Shown in pieces: positions 44,958-53,426 of a stretch of DNA of 64,000 bases. The position numbers were made by a program, and so were the translations under genes. The DNA comes from Croceitalea rosinachiae. GTDB taxonomy: Bacteria; Bacteroidota; Bacteroidia; Flavobacteriales; Flavobacteriaceae. The number at the start of each line of letters is the position of its first letter. The first letter of the stretch is position 1. Under the pieces are notes generated by a model. It made no database searches. It worked only from the letters and a program-made list of their open reading frames with translations, and was not told the origin of the DNA. The stretch is from contig NZ_JAVRHR010000001.1 of NCBI RefSeq assembly GCF_031846445.1, positions 744,001 through 808,000 of the forward strand, in the 5' to 3' direction.

Positions 44958-45935
44958 ATGATAAAGACCGAAATTCATGAACATTTGCTTCAGTTTTTAA
45001 TTGAACAAAAAGTAAATTTCTTACCTAGACAAACCAATCGTGACAAAAAATTAGAGAAGAAAGAATGGTTTTTAAACGGCCCAGATTATAACTGCTTCAC
45101 TTTTTGGACAGGTTTTGATGGCGATAGAAAAGTTCCTAAAATAGCCTTGTTCTTCAGTTTAGAAGCACCTTTTCAACTAAGACTAGTTCTTAATTCGAGA
45201 AGTGACCTTTCTGCTTTGCCATTATTAAAAGACATTGCGAATAATTTGGGGGTAGACCCTGTACAAAACCGTAAAAACGAATGGTCAAAAATTCTTGGGA
45301 AAAGTCTTTATGATATCTCTGAATTACAAATTATTATCAAAGATTTTATAAATAACGAAAGAGTTCTTATTGACGATTTGCTTGAAAAGCACGACCACCC
45401 AAAAATTAAATCAGTTTCAGATGAGAAGTTTATAAAAGTGATTTCTAACCTGAATAAATACCGCAGTTCCTACGCCCAACTTGATTTTTCATCATCCGAT
45501 ATAATTGGCGTCAGAAAAAAAATAGGAAGAAAAGGAGTAAAATCAATATCGGAAGAGAAAGAAATACGAAATATACTTGCTAAAAGACTTTTCGTAAAGA
45601 AAAAACATAGCCGACTTCAAAATAAACTATTTGAAATTTTATCAAAGAGGCATCTCCAAAGTCATTTAATCATGGAAGAGAATTACATTGATTTGAAATT
45701 TGAAGACGAGAATACAATTATCATTTTTGAAGTAAAACCCTATCAATCAGTCAATCGTTGTATTAAAGAATCTTTAGGACAATTAATGGGTTATTATTAT
45801 AACTTGGAAAATTCTAGCAATAAAAAAGTAGAATTAATTATCGCTGGACCTAACCAACTAAAAGGAATAGATAAAAACTACCTAAGATTTCTTAAAAGTA
45901 TTTTAAAAGTCAAACTAACTTACATCGCAATCTAA
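44958..45935 (+). CDS. PD-(D/E)XK nuclease-like protein, R-M operon end
   Basis: 325 aa. The N-terminal 150 residues match nothing I recognise. The C-terminal domain (about 215-325) has a PD-(D/E)XK pattern: helix QNKLFEIL, D245 (YIDLKF), E258-V-K260 (IIIFEVKPY) and Q275 (SLGQLMGYY), with a final IIAG strand. This is the core of restriction and Holliday-type nucleases, so DNA cleavage is likely. Last gene of the five-gene operon; it has no plus-strand gene after it. Confidence 0.8.
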   Translation: MIKTEIHEHLLQFLIEQKVNFLPRQTNRDKKLEKKEWFLNGPDYNCFTFWTGFDGDRKVPKIALFFSLEAPFQLRLVLNSRSDLSALPLLKDIANNLGVDPVQNRKNEWSKILGKSLYDISELQIIIKDFINNERVLIDDLLEKHDHPKIKSVSDEKFIKVISNLNKYRSSYAQLDFSSSDIIGVRKKIGRKGVKSISEEKEIRNILAKRLFVKKKHSRLQNKLFEILSKRHLQSHLIMEENYIDLKFEDENTIIIFEVKPYQSVNRCIKESLGQLMGYYYNLENSSNKKVELIIAGPNQLKGIDKNYLRFLKSILKVKLTYIAI

Positions 45936-45978
45936 CTAGAACAATTTATAATAATTTACTGCCTCACAAAATAAAAAC

Positions 45979-47100
45979 TTACGATTCCAATTTTAGAATA
46001 AACTGTCTCAACTCATCAACCTTATTTAAATTAAGAATATACTCACCTGGACACCCTTCAAAACAAGTAGAAATAACGCAAGATTGTAAAACAGTATTCT
46101 TAGGTTGCCCTTTTAAGACCATTCCTACAACTTCGTGAGCTTCATTAAACACAGGAGCTCCAGAATTTCCGCCGTAAACATTTAGCGAAGTATTCATTAC
46201 AAATTCATTTAAATTATTGATATACATACCATCTGGAGAATACTTTAAAGGTAAACCCTCAGAAGCACCGATTGAATACATTCTGCTTTTTAACGGAATA
46301 GTTACATCTTGATTAAAGTTCAATATTCTCTCTTCAGGTATATTCTTATCAACTGTTATCACTGCAAAGTCGATTCGGTTTACAGTATCATAAACATTCA
46401 TATCTATGGAAAGTGCTTGATAGGTATTCTCTTTTTCAATAATATTGTTTTCAGAATCCTTTGCACGTATAAACATGTCAAAGACATATTTATACTCACT
46501 TAATTCTTTTTTTGTTTTTCCATGACTTACTGTCAACAACTGATTTTTAGATATAGCAAATGCAGAAAAATCAGCAACGCAGTATTGATTATGAAAGTGC
46601 TGCGCGCAGCCTTTATAGATACTTCCTTCTTCATAAAAAACACGTTCATCATATCGAGCTCCTTTTAATGTATTTCCTACAAGTTTATGCTTTGGAATAG
46701 CCTGAGCCACTCCCATAAAATTTTTCAAAACTTTAGGTTTATTAATTAGATAGTAATCTTGGCGATTTTCAATTCTTTCGTATAAGAAATCGACTAATTC
46801 TTGGGATGTGAAATTAGCAAACGCAAGACTATCTCTAATAATTAAGCCATGATAATCTGTTTTGTCATCCTTAACTATAATTGTATCTAGTTTCCATTGT
46901 GTTTGCATGACTAACACTTGCTTTGAATAGTCTCTTTCTTCGAGTTCTATTAAAATTTTCTTTACTAAGTTAGAATCCTTTTTGGCTAGGTCCTCAAGCG
47001 AGTATTTAGGTCTTTTTTTTTGTTCAAGACATGATTTAAATAATAGAAAAAAAACACTTAAAAAAAGTACACTGCTAATAACTAGGGTTCTTCTTTTCAT
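45979..47100 (-). CDS. Trypsin-like serine protease, lipoprotein
   Basis: 373 aa. A lipoprotein-like signal (hydrophobic 8-23, then Cys24) precedes an S1-type protease core. Catalytic triad candidates are H193 (LLTVSHG, where the usual block is LTAAHC), D244 (IDFAV) and S313 (GGNSGAPVF). Cysteines around 165-174 and 341-350 could form disulphides. It overlaps by 4 bp the end of the upstream 485-aa exported protein gene, so they are likely made together and may act on the same envelope substrate. Substrate unknown. Confidence 0.83.
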   Translation of the reverse strand: MKRRTLVISSVLFLSVFFLLFKSCLEQKKRPKYSLEDLAKKDSNLVKKILIELEERDYSKQVLVMQTQWKLDTIIVKDDKTDYHGLIIRDSLAFANFTSQELVDFLYERIENRQDYYLINKPKVLKNFMGVAQAIPKHKLVGNTLKGARYDERVFYEEGSIYKGCAQHFHNQYCVADFSAFAISKNQLLTVSHGKTKKELSEYKYVFDMFIRAKDSENNIIEKENTYQALSIDMNVYDTVNRIDFAVITVDKNIPEERILNFNQDVTIPLKSRMYSIGASEGLPLKYSPDGMYINNLNEFVMNTSLNVYGGNSGAPVFNEAHEVVGMVLKGQPKNTVLQSCVISTCFEGCPGEYILNLNKVDELRQFILKLES

Positions 47101-48554
47101 TTTTTATTAGTTGAAAAGTTATAGGTTAATCCAATAAACATACCCCATTTATTCTTATCTACAATTGGTGCTGCTTCAGCGGTAATAGGCACAGTTAAAT
47201 CTCCATTAATCTCATCTACCGAGTCTGAAAGCACCTTTATTCTCGCAACTGCAGCTCCTGCACTCAAAGAAAGCTCTCTCTTTTTTCCAAAAAGAAATCC
47301 AGCACCCATCAGAAAACGGGTTTTTCCATCCAAAGGAGATACCGCTGCTCCTAAATTTATCCCAAAATCGAATGAGCTTGCGGCTTTGATTGTCAAATGA
47401 GTCTGTGCTCCAATCGCAACATCAAAATTTTGCTTTCCTTCTTTTAAAACGCTCTTGGTATCATCATCCCTGTTTTCTAAATAATATGCGTTTTCTACAA
47501 TGTCATTATAAAAGAATCCAGAAGAAAATCTTAGACGTAAACTGCCATCCCCTCTAGAATAAACATTCAAAGTTTCCTTGAGTATTGTATCATTGGTAAA
47601 AGCATTTTGCAAAACCACTTTTGCTTCTAAAAGGTCAGTTCTACTAAAATACCTTGAATCAATTTTCTTGAAATCAGCAGCAGATGCCGCATTTTCAATA
47701 AAGTTTATATATCCAAGATATTTTTTAGAATTTATATTCTCTGATTGTGATTTAATTAATGCATAGTTTTCTAATATTTTATTTGTTAGAGCACTTTCAA
47801 AATCTGAATTAATCTTTCCTGAGAACTCATGTTCCATCATTTTTTTAATGGCTTCTATTAACTCAATTCGTTCTAAAATTGACTTTTTATATTCTGTAAG
47901 GGCTTTTTTGATTTTGCTTTCATCTGAATTGTTTTCTATAGAATCAACTATGTTTTCTAAGGTTTTAGGGGTCTCTTTTTCTTTATTAGACAATTCAATA
48001 CACTTGCAATTATTAAGCTCATTATCTAAAAGTTCTTTTTGAGCTTGTGAAGCCATTGCTTTGGTTTCCACTATTTGGTTCAACTTAATAGTTTTAAGTT
48101 CTTCATAAAGCTTGGTTGAAGTCTTTTTTAATCTTTCCAACTCCAATATAGCGCACCTTGCAGTTTGATAAGTCTTTTCATATTCATTTCCACTAAATGT
48201 GCATTCGTTTTCGCCTGCAGCTTGATTTACAGCAAATGATTCTAATATATCAATATAAGGTTTTAAGGTTTCAGGTCTTTGCGAAACTAATTCTTTGCTT
48301 TCTGCTGATAAAGAAGCTTTAATCAAAGCTGTATTAATTCCACCTATTTTAAATTTATATGGTTTATTGTTCCCGATTTTGACTTTAGGTCTTTTGAATT
48401 TATGCTTTTCATTAATGTATTCCAGTTCTACTTCTTCTGCAATAAATAACTCGTTGACTGTTTTTTTCTTTAGGTTTGAATCAACTTTCTGACCATATCC
48501 TTGGGTCATTATTAGTAAATTGACCATTAAAAATAGTAGCTTGTTAAGTTTCAT
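47097..48554 (-). CDS. Exported protein of unknown function with beta-rich C-terminus
   Basis: 485 aa with a signal peptide (about 1-21, MKLNKLLFLMVNLLIMTQGYG). The first half (about 25-300) is helical and charged, with coiled stretches (KTSTKLYEELKTIKLNQIVETK); the second half has amphipathic strands (LRLRFSSGFFYNDI, FDFGINLGAAVS, ELSLSAGAAVA) ending MFIGLTYNFS, like outer-membrane or periplasmic barrel proteins. No family recognised. Preceded 50 bp upstream by a candidate NarL-type box, followed by the protease gene with 4 bp overlap. Confidence 0.72.
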   Translation of the reverse strand: MKLNKLLFLMVNLLIMTQGYGQKVDSNLKKKTVNELFIAEEVELEYINEKHKFKRPKVKIGNNKPYKFKIGGINTALIKASLSAESKELVSQRPETLKPYIDILESFAVNQAAGENECTFSGNEYEKTYQTARCAILELERLKKTSTKLYEELKTIKLNQIVETKAMASQAQKELLDNELNNCKCIELSNKEKETPKTLENIVDSIENNSDESKIKKALTEYKKSILERIELIEAIKKMMEHEFSGKINSDFESALTNKILENYALIKSQSENINSKKYLGYINFIENAASAADFKKIDSRYFSRTDLLEAKVVLQNAFTNDTILKETLNVYSRGDGSLRLRFSSGFFYNDIVENAYYLENRDDDTKSVLKEGKQNFDVAIGAQTHLTIKAASSFDFGINLGAAVSPLDGKTRFLMGAGFLFGKKRELSLSAGAAVARIKVLSDSVDEINGDLTVPITAEAAPIVDKNKWGMFIGLTYNFSTNKK

Positions 48555-48603
48555 AGTTTTTCTTATTTAGATTACTAAGATTAGTATACTTTAATGGGTA
48601 TTC

Positions 48604-48623
48604 AATACCCATTAAAGGGTATT
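48604..48623 (-). promoter_or_regulatory. NarL-like inverted repeat box 1
   Basis: Reads AATACCCTTTAATGGGTATT on the minus strand. It matches box 2 (51911-51930) at 18 of 20 positions. Written on the plus strand it is TACCCAT-ta-AAGGGTA, the 7-2-7 geometry of NarL sites. A further inverted overlap (48590-48616) makes a 13-bp palindrome. It lies 50 nt before the 48554 start, just after the NarL-type regulator stop codon. Confidence 0.6.
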
Positions 48624-48625
48624 TT

Positions 48626-49240
48626 CTAAAACTCATACTTCTTCTCCACCGCATAGCGTAGCAACTCCCCCGCTCCGCTTAAGTTGAGCTTACGGATCAT
48701 GTTTTTACGGTGGGTATCTACGGTGCTTTTACCAATAAAAAGTTCTTCGGCAATTTGGTGGCTGGTTCTGCCCTTGGCAATCAGTTGTAGAATCTCGCGC
48801 TCTCGAGAAGACAACACACTTTTAGAGCTGTTTTTTTCAGCATCGGGCAGGTGTATCTTTTTGTCGTAATAAGTTTTACCACTCGCAACAGAGCGTATGG
48901 CTTCCAATACAATGTCAAGACTACTATTCTTTAAAATATAGCCCTGTGCACCAGCGGCCAGCATTTGTTTTACGGCATCATCTTGGTCAAACATGGTAAA
49001 GGCCACTACCTTGGTATAGGGCAGTTCTTTTAAAATGATTTTGGTGGCTTCAATACCGTCTAACTTGGGCATACGAATATCGCAGAGCACTACCTTAGGT
49101 TGTTTAAGCCGTACTAAATGGAGCAATTCTTCGCCATCATTGGCGTGCCCAATCACGGAGATGTCCTCTTCATACTTTACGTATGATTTTATCCCATCAA
49201 TAAGGGCTTGGTGGTCTTCGGCTATCGCTACGGTTATCAT
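48626..49240 (-). CDS. NarL/FixJ-type response regulator
   Basis: 204 aa. The receiver domain (1-120) has D-E acidic residues near the start and the phospho-acceptor D in VVLCDIRMPKLDG (about 55); the GerE/LuxR-type helix-turn-helix (about 140-204) has LSSREREILQLIAKGRTSHQIAEELFIGKSTVDTHRKNM. It overlaps the kinase gene by 4 bp (regulator downstream). It probably binds the two 20-bp boxes in this locus (inference). Confidence 0.93.
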   Translation of the reverse strand: MITVAIAEDHQALIDGIKSYVKYEEDISVIGHANDGEELLHLVRLKQPKVVLCDIRMPKLDGIEATKIILKELPYTKVVAFTMFDQDDAVKQMLAAGAQGYILKNSSLDIVLEAIRSVASGKTYYDKKIHLPDAEKNSSKSVLSSREREILQLIAKGRTSHQIAEELFIGKSTVDTHRKNMIRKLNLSGAGELLRYAVEKKYEF

Positions 49241-51138
49241 ACGGGTATGTCTATTAAAATAGAGGTGCCTTTGCCCAAAATACTGTCTATGGTAAAATTG
49301 CCCTCTAAATGTTCCACACGTTTTTCAATAGTGGTCAAGCCCATACCTGTTTTATCGGTTTCAATTTTTGAACGGTCAAAACCTTTGCCGTTGTCTTCAA
49401 TAATGATATTCAGGTTATCCTCATGTTGGGTGAATTGAATGGTCACCTTAGTAGCCTCTGCGTGTTTAATGGTATTGGCAACCAGTTCTTGTACCATTCG
49501 AAAGAGGTTGAGTTCTAAAGAGTTTTCTAGTCGGTCGCCCATACCAAAAGCTTCAACCACCACTTCCAAAGCATTGGTCTCGGTAATCACCTGCGCCATT
49601 TTTTTAATGGCTGGCAATAGCCCTTGATCGCTCATGACCCCAGAGTTTTTACTGTGGGCCATACCTCGCACTTTTTGGTAGGCTTGATCTAAGAGTTTTT
49701 GGGCGTTTTGCAGTGCAGGGTCTTTTTTACTGATTTTGGCATTGTCAAAATGCAATTTTATGGTCGCCATTAGGCTGCCTAAGTCATCATGCAGTTCATT
49801 GGCCACACGCTGTCGTTCTTTTTCTTGTCCTGCAATCATAGCATCAATACTGACCAACTCCTGTTCTTTGAGCAGGTTATCGACACGTTGCTGTTTAAGT
49901 ATCGTTTCTTGTTCAGCCAAAAGGCGTTTTTTTGTGGTGTTTTTTTGGAAGAGTAAGGCAATACCAGCGCCTAGAAAAAGAACTATACCAGCAGCGATGA
50001 GCCAGTTGCGATTGGCACGAACTTTTTGTTGTTCTTCAAGAATCTGTTTTTCTTTTTCGACGGTTTGGTACTTGGCATTTAGTCTAGAGATTTCCATTGT
50101 ATTTTCTCTAAATTGTATTTCATTCTCTAGTTGAATTGATTTCTTCAAAACAAAAAGGGCAGAATCATATTTCTTTAGTCCTTGATAAAATTCAGCGGCA
50201 TATCTATTAGTATAAAAGCTACTTTTCAATGAATCTTGTTTGTCATAATGAACTGCGCTTATTTTTAATAGTCTTAGAGCTTCATCATAATCTAAGTCTT
50301 TAGCCTTAAGTATTCCTTTTCTTAGATATGAACCATACTTAATGTATTTGAGAAACGGAGCATTTGCATTATTTATGGCAAGATTAAAATTACTATCGCC
50401 TAACTTTAAGTTATTGTCAAATGTTGCATGGATACCAATTTCATAATAATATTTTGCTAGTATAGGATTAGGCCATTCCAATTCAGAGTTTTCAAAAAGT
50501 CGAATGAGTTCATTAACATTTTGAGATGAAAGTTTCTCAATTTCAAAAATGGACTTCGCTCTAAAAATTGATTGGAACAAATAAAAATGAAAGCGATCAA
50601 TATCATCTTCTACCAATGCTTCATACTCCTTTAGATAATCAATATGTAAATTGTTGCTTTGAAGCATTTCATTATAAAACAATTCCAACTTGGCTAGTAT
50701 AACTTGTTTTAATAATGGTTTATAGTTAAGTTCTTTTGCTAAAATATAAGCCTTTTCAAAATTTGAAAAGGCTATAGTATCTGTTGAATGATAATAAAGG
50801 CCTGTAAAGCCATTCTTTAAAAACAAAAGTGCTGCTTCAAATTTATTTTCCGGTAATTCTTGAGTATTGAAATAGGATTCCTTTAGATTTTGACCAGCAT
50901 CATACAAAAGCTCTGCCAATTGAATTTTTAAGACATTTGAATCCTTTTTATTGCCAGAATTGACTAATACAATCGCCTCTTGAAATTGTAACCTTTTTAA
51001 AAGGTCAAAATACTTTTTCTCTGACTTGTCAGAAATATTCTGACTTATTAGAAAAATCGGAAAAAAAAATACAAAACAACAGAATATGTAGCATCTAATA
51101 TTTAGCAATAGACAATGTTTTAGGACACCTACCTCCAA
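49237..51138 (-). CDS. TPR sensor histidine kinase (HisKA_3)
   Basis: 633 aa partner of the NarL-type regulator. A signal anchor (about 9-33) precedes a TPR-like sensor (about 45-340), a membrane helix (about 378-395, NWLIAAGIVLFLGAGIALLF), and a HisKA_3 domain whose phospho-acceptor is the H in RVANELHDDLGSLMATIKL, then an HATPase with DNGKGFD and KTGMGLTTIEKR. The ATG at 51138 gives a 44-bp overlap with the gene before it; a TTG at 51108 would shorten this to 14 bp. The start is therefore uncertain. Confidence 0.9.
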   Translation of the reverse strand: MEVGVLKHCLLLNIRCYIFCCFVFFFPIFLISQNISDKSEKKYFDLLKRLQFQEAIVLVNSGNKKDSNVLKIQLAELLYDAGQNLKESYFNTQELPENKFEAALLFLKNGFTGLYYHSTDTIAFSNFEKAYILAKELNYKPLLKQVILAKLELFYNEMLQSNNLHIDYLKEYEALVEDDIDRFHFYLFQSIFRAKSIFEIEKLSSQNVNELIRLFENSELEWPNPILAKYYYEIGIHATFDNNLKLGDSNFNLAINNANAPFLKYIKYGSYLRKGILKAKDLDYDEALRLLKISAVHYDKQDSLKSSFYTNRYAAEFYQGLKKYDSALFVLKKSIQLENEIQFRENTMEISRLNAKYQTVEKEKQILEEQQKVRANRNWLIAAGIVLFLGAGIALLFQKNTTKKRLLAEQETILKQQRVDNLLKEQELVSIDAMIAGQEKERQRVANELHDDLGSLMATIKLHFDNAKISKKDPALQNAQKLLDQAYQKVRGMAHSKNSGVMSDQGLLPAIKKMAQVITETNALEVVVEAFGMGDRLENSLELNLFRMVQELVANTIKHAEATKVTIQFTQHEDNLNIIIEDNGKGFDRSKIETDKTGMGLTTIEKRVEHLEGNFTIDSILGKGTSILIDIPV

Positions 51139-51817
51139 GTGCCTTAGGTTCGAAAGTATCTCCTTTGGAGTTCACATAGGAAAATTTACTAACTATTTCT
51201 CCTTCCCCAAATTCAATTTTGTCAAATGATCTAGTGGTAAGGCTTTCTGGGATGTTCTTTGGTTTATGTCTCCTTCCAGTATGTTGGTCATACCCCCAAC
51301 CTGTTTCTTCTTCATCATCCATTCTCAATGCTCTTTTTCTGTTATATAGCCCATCCCTTTCATAAAACTCAGAATCGTAAACACCACCGCCATTCAAACC
51401 AGTAGTTGGATCCGCATTTAAATTGATTAACTTTCTTCTAAAAATCAATCTTTCTCCATTCATTATTTCTTCTTCATTAGTGAATCCATAATATCTTAAA
51501 ACATCAGGTTTGCGCAATGCTTGAACTTTGAAGTGAAGCGTAAGCTCATCCTGGCCATCAGAATTAGGTATTCTCTCAAGAGTTTTTGCAACTCCAGCTA
51601 TTCCAAGATTTATCACTCCTTTATAATTGATAAGGCGCAAATGAACTCCTTTAATTTTAAGCTTTTCCTTATCTGAATAATCAATCTCAAAAGAGCCAAA
51701 GACTCCAAAAAAAGTACCATAAAGCTGGGAGGCATATACTAACTGCATTCGTTTTTGATCTTCTTTAGCCAGGCTAATAGTAAGGGTTAATTCATGAGGG
51801 TTAATCTTGTCATTCAT
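51095..51817 (-). CDS. Unknown cytosolic protein preceding a two-component system
   Basis: 240 aa, no signal peptide or membrane helix. Pattern is mixed beta/alpha with a striking Gly/Tyr/acidic segment (GGGVYDSEFYERDG, DDEEETGWGYDQHTGRRH, about 140-190). No family recognised. It is the first gene of the operon that continues with the kinase and regulator, overlapping the kinase by 44 bp, and it has a candidate NarL-like box 94 nt upstream, so it is a likely target and perhaps an output or ligand-binding partner of the system. Confidence 0.7.
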   Translation of the reverse strand: MNDKINPHELTLTISLAKEDQKRMQLVYASQLYGTFFGVFGSFEIDYSDKEKLKIKGVHLRLINYKGVINLGIAGVAKTLERIPNSDGQDELTLHFKVQALRKPDVLRYYGFTNEEEIMNGERLIFRRKLINLNADPTTGLNGGGVYDSEFYERDGLYNRKRALRMDDEEETGWGYDQHTGRRHKPKNIPESLTTRSFDKIEFGEGEIVSKFSYVNSKGDTFEPKALGGRCPKTLSIAKY

Positions 51818-51871
51818 AATTTATAGTTTTTTGGTTTGGTTCAAATATTGGTTTTAATCTTTTTAAAGAAC

Positions 51872-51895
51872 ATCCCTATTCGTAGGGATTTTTTT
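51872..51895 (+). terminator. Hairpin with U-tract in the leader of the 240-aa gene
   Basis: ATCCCTA-TTCG-TAGGGAT (51872-51889) with a tetraloop and a run of T on the plus strand. No plus-strand gene precedes it closely; on the minus strand it would be a stable leader hairpin 55 nt before the 51817 start. The remainder of the 51818-52155 gap holds the box at 51911 and nothing else I recognise. Confidence 0.5.
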
Positions 51896-51910
51896 GTCTT
51901 CTATATAAAA

Positions 51911-51930
51911 AATACCGGTTAATGGGTATT
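51911..51930 (+). promoter_or_regulatory. NarL-like inverted repeat box 2
   Basis: AATACCGGTTAATGGGTATT: outer arms AATACC/GGTATT, 18 of 20 identical to box 1. TACCGGT-ta-ATGGGTA has the 7-2-7 layout; the right heptamer as TACCCAT fits the NarL consensus TACYYMT. 94 nt before the 51817 start. A 7/8 match to TAnnTTTG lies at 51842-51849, putting the box about 60-80 nt upstream of a possible -7 element. Confidence 0.6.
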
Positions 51931-52155
51931 GTTTATAGCCCTAGCACTTTGTTATTTCACCTTTGAGTTAGTTAAACCAAACAAGCTCATTGGTAGTACC
52001 ATATCAAGACTCGGGGGAATCAAGATTTGCGAACCTAATGGGCTTTTGAATTTAACAATTCATCGCAACATATACTACAGAAAATTCTGTAAAATGTTAA
52101 AATTGATCTCTAAGTTTTATGATTTGTCTTGTAAATGGTAATTGGCAACTGAGAA

Positions 52156-52731
52156 CTACTCCAGAAGGGTATCAATAGTTCTTCTTACACTTTCACTATT
52201 CCAATCTGCAGCACCAGTCTCTTTAATGATAATCTTTCCATCTTGGTCAATCAAATAATTGGTTGGAATACTATTCTCTAATAGCAACGTTGGTGGAGCC
52301 ATTCTGGTGGTAAAAATCGGTAAGGCATACGGCTTCTTTTTAAGAAAGGCTTCTAAAGTTTCCAGTTGTTCGTTCGTCAACAAAACAAAATTGATTTGCT
52401 CGCCATATTCAGCGTATAACTTTTCAATACTGGGCAGTTCGGCCAAGCAAGGCGCACACCAAGTGGCCCAATAACTAATAAAAGTAGGTTTGCCTTTTCC
52501 TATTTCGATAGTTTTAAGCTGCCCATCTAAAGTCTTTACATGATAGTCAAAAGGGGGCAACTGGGCTTGATCTTCTGCTGCCTTCGCACTTGGCGACCAT
52601 ACCAAGACCTTGACCTTGTTCACCGCTACTTGAATGGGTTTTCTGGTTTGTGGAATTAGGAGTGCCAAAATGAAAATACCAAAGAAAACATCACTGGCTT
52701 TGAACCTGTTTTTTATGCGCTTATAATTCAT
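52156..52731 (-). CDS. TlpA-family thioredoxin-like protein
   Basis: 191 aa membrane-anchored thiol-disulphide protein: a hydrophobic segment (about 13-30) is followed by a thioredoxin fold with active site W91-C92-A-P-C95 (SYWATWCAPCLAELPS). It faces the periplasm, where it may support cytochrome maturation or general thiol reduction. The cis-Pro site is probably the P in NSIPTNYLID. Single gene on the minus strand. Confidence 0.92.
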   Translation of the reverse strand: MNYKRIKNRFKASDVFFGIFILALLIPQTRKPIQVAVNKVKVLVWSPSAKAAEDQAQLPPFDYHVKTLDGQLKTIEIGKGKPTFISYWATWCAPCLAELPSIEKLYAEYGEQINFVLLTNEQLETLEAFLKKKPYALPIFTTRMAPPTLLLENSIPTNYLIDQDGKIIIKETGAADWNSESVRRTIDTLLE

Positions 52732-52813
52732 TGGTTACTTTGTCGGTTTGTCATACAAACCCTTATTCAAAAAAAGGCAATTTTTTATTCGCACAGCTGT
52801 AAAATACATCTTC

Positions 52814-52850
52814 TAAAAAAATGGCGCCCTTTTTATCAAAGGGCGCCATT
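52814..52850 (-). terminator. Strong terminator after the 168-aa lipoprotein gene
   Basis: Perfect 13-bp stem AATGGCGCCCTTT (52820-52832) with 52838-52850, 5-nt loop, followed on the minus strand by a run of U. It lies 25 bp downstream of the stop codon at 52875. Confidence 0.9.
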
Positions 52851-52874
52851 AAAAGACTAAATCAAATAAAACAA

Positions 52875-53381
52875 TTAATTGCCGTCACCAACTGTTGGGT
52901 TAAGTGGCGCAAAAATTCCGTCTGGGTTTTCTTTAACTATCCAAACATGCAATTGCCATTGGCTTAGGTTGGGGTTAATTTCCCATTCATCTTCATCACC
53001 CGTAAAACCTTCTGGCGGGGTACCTGGGTTATCTAAATCAGCAATAGGGGCCACATATTCCACAGCAACAAATTGCATAACCCCATTTTCATCTGGAGCG
53101 TACAAAATAATTTCTGGCTCTTCTAAAACAAAGGTTTGATCTACTCTGGTTGGCAAAAGATAATGGTGCCCCATGTTCGGCACAAAGCCAGATGCATCAA
53201 AAAAGCCCTCATCGGTCGCCACACTAATATCTGCATACTTGGCTGTTGCCGCTTTTAACTGTTCTACCTCAACTTCCCAAGCAACTGGCGAATCGCCGTT
53301 ATAATTGTCACAGCCGACGAAAATTAACAAGGTTGGTAGTGCCATGATAGCATGTAGTGCTATTTGTTTTACATTTTTCAT
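52875..53381 (-). CDS. Lipoprotein of unknown function
   Basis: 168 aa with a lipoprotein signal (FVGC, Cys24). The body includes MGHHYLLPTRVDQTF, a possible metal-binding His pair, and a C-terminal pattern W-LHVWIVKENPDGIFAPLNPTV that looks conserved (my impression). I do not recognise a named family. It follows the cupin gene on the same strand after 45 bp and ends in a strong terminator, so the two are likely co-transcribed. Confidence 0.72.
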   Translation of the reverse strand: MKNVKQIALHAIMALPTLLIFVGCDNYNGDSPVAWEVEVEQLKAATAKYADISVATDEGFFDASGFVPNMGHHYLLPTRVDQTFVLEEPEIILYAPDENGVMQFVAVEYVAPIADLDNPGTPPEGFTGDEDEWEINPNLSQWQLHVWIVKENPDGIFAPLNPTVGDGN

Positions 53382-53426
53382 AATTCACAGGTTTTAAATT
53401 TTAGTTATTAATTGAACTTCTTATCG

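Noticed and set aside
48590..48616. 13-bp palindrome as a terminator of the NarL-type regulator
   Set aside because: No U-tract follows on the minus strand and the same 12-mer recurs at 51919, so a binding site fits better.
51929..52141. 70-aa plus-strand ORF
   Set aside because: It lies between minus-strand genes, has no signal or family match, and begins on the candidate operator; treated as chance.
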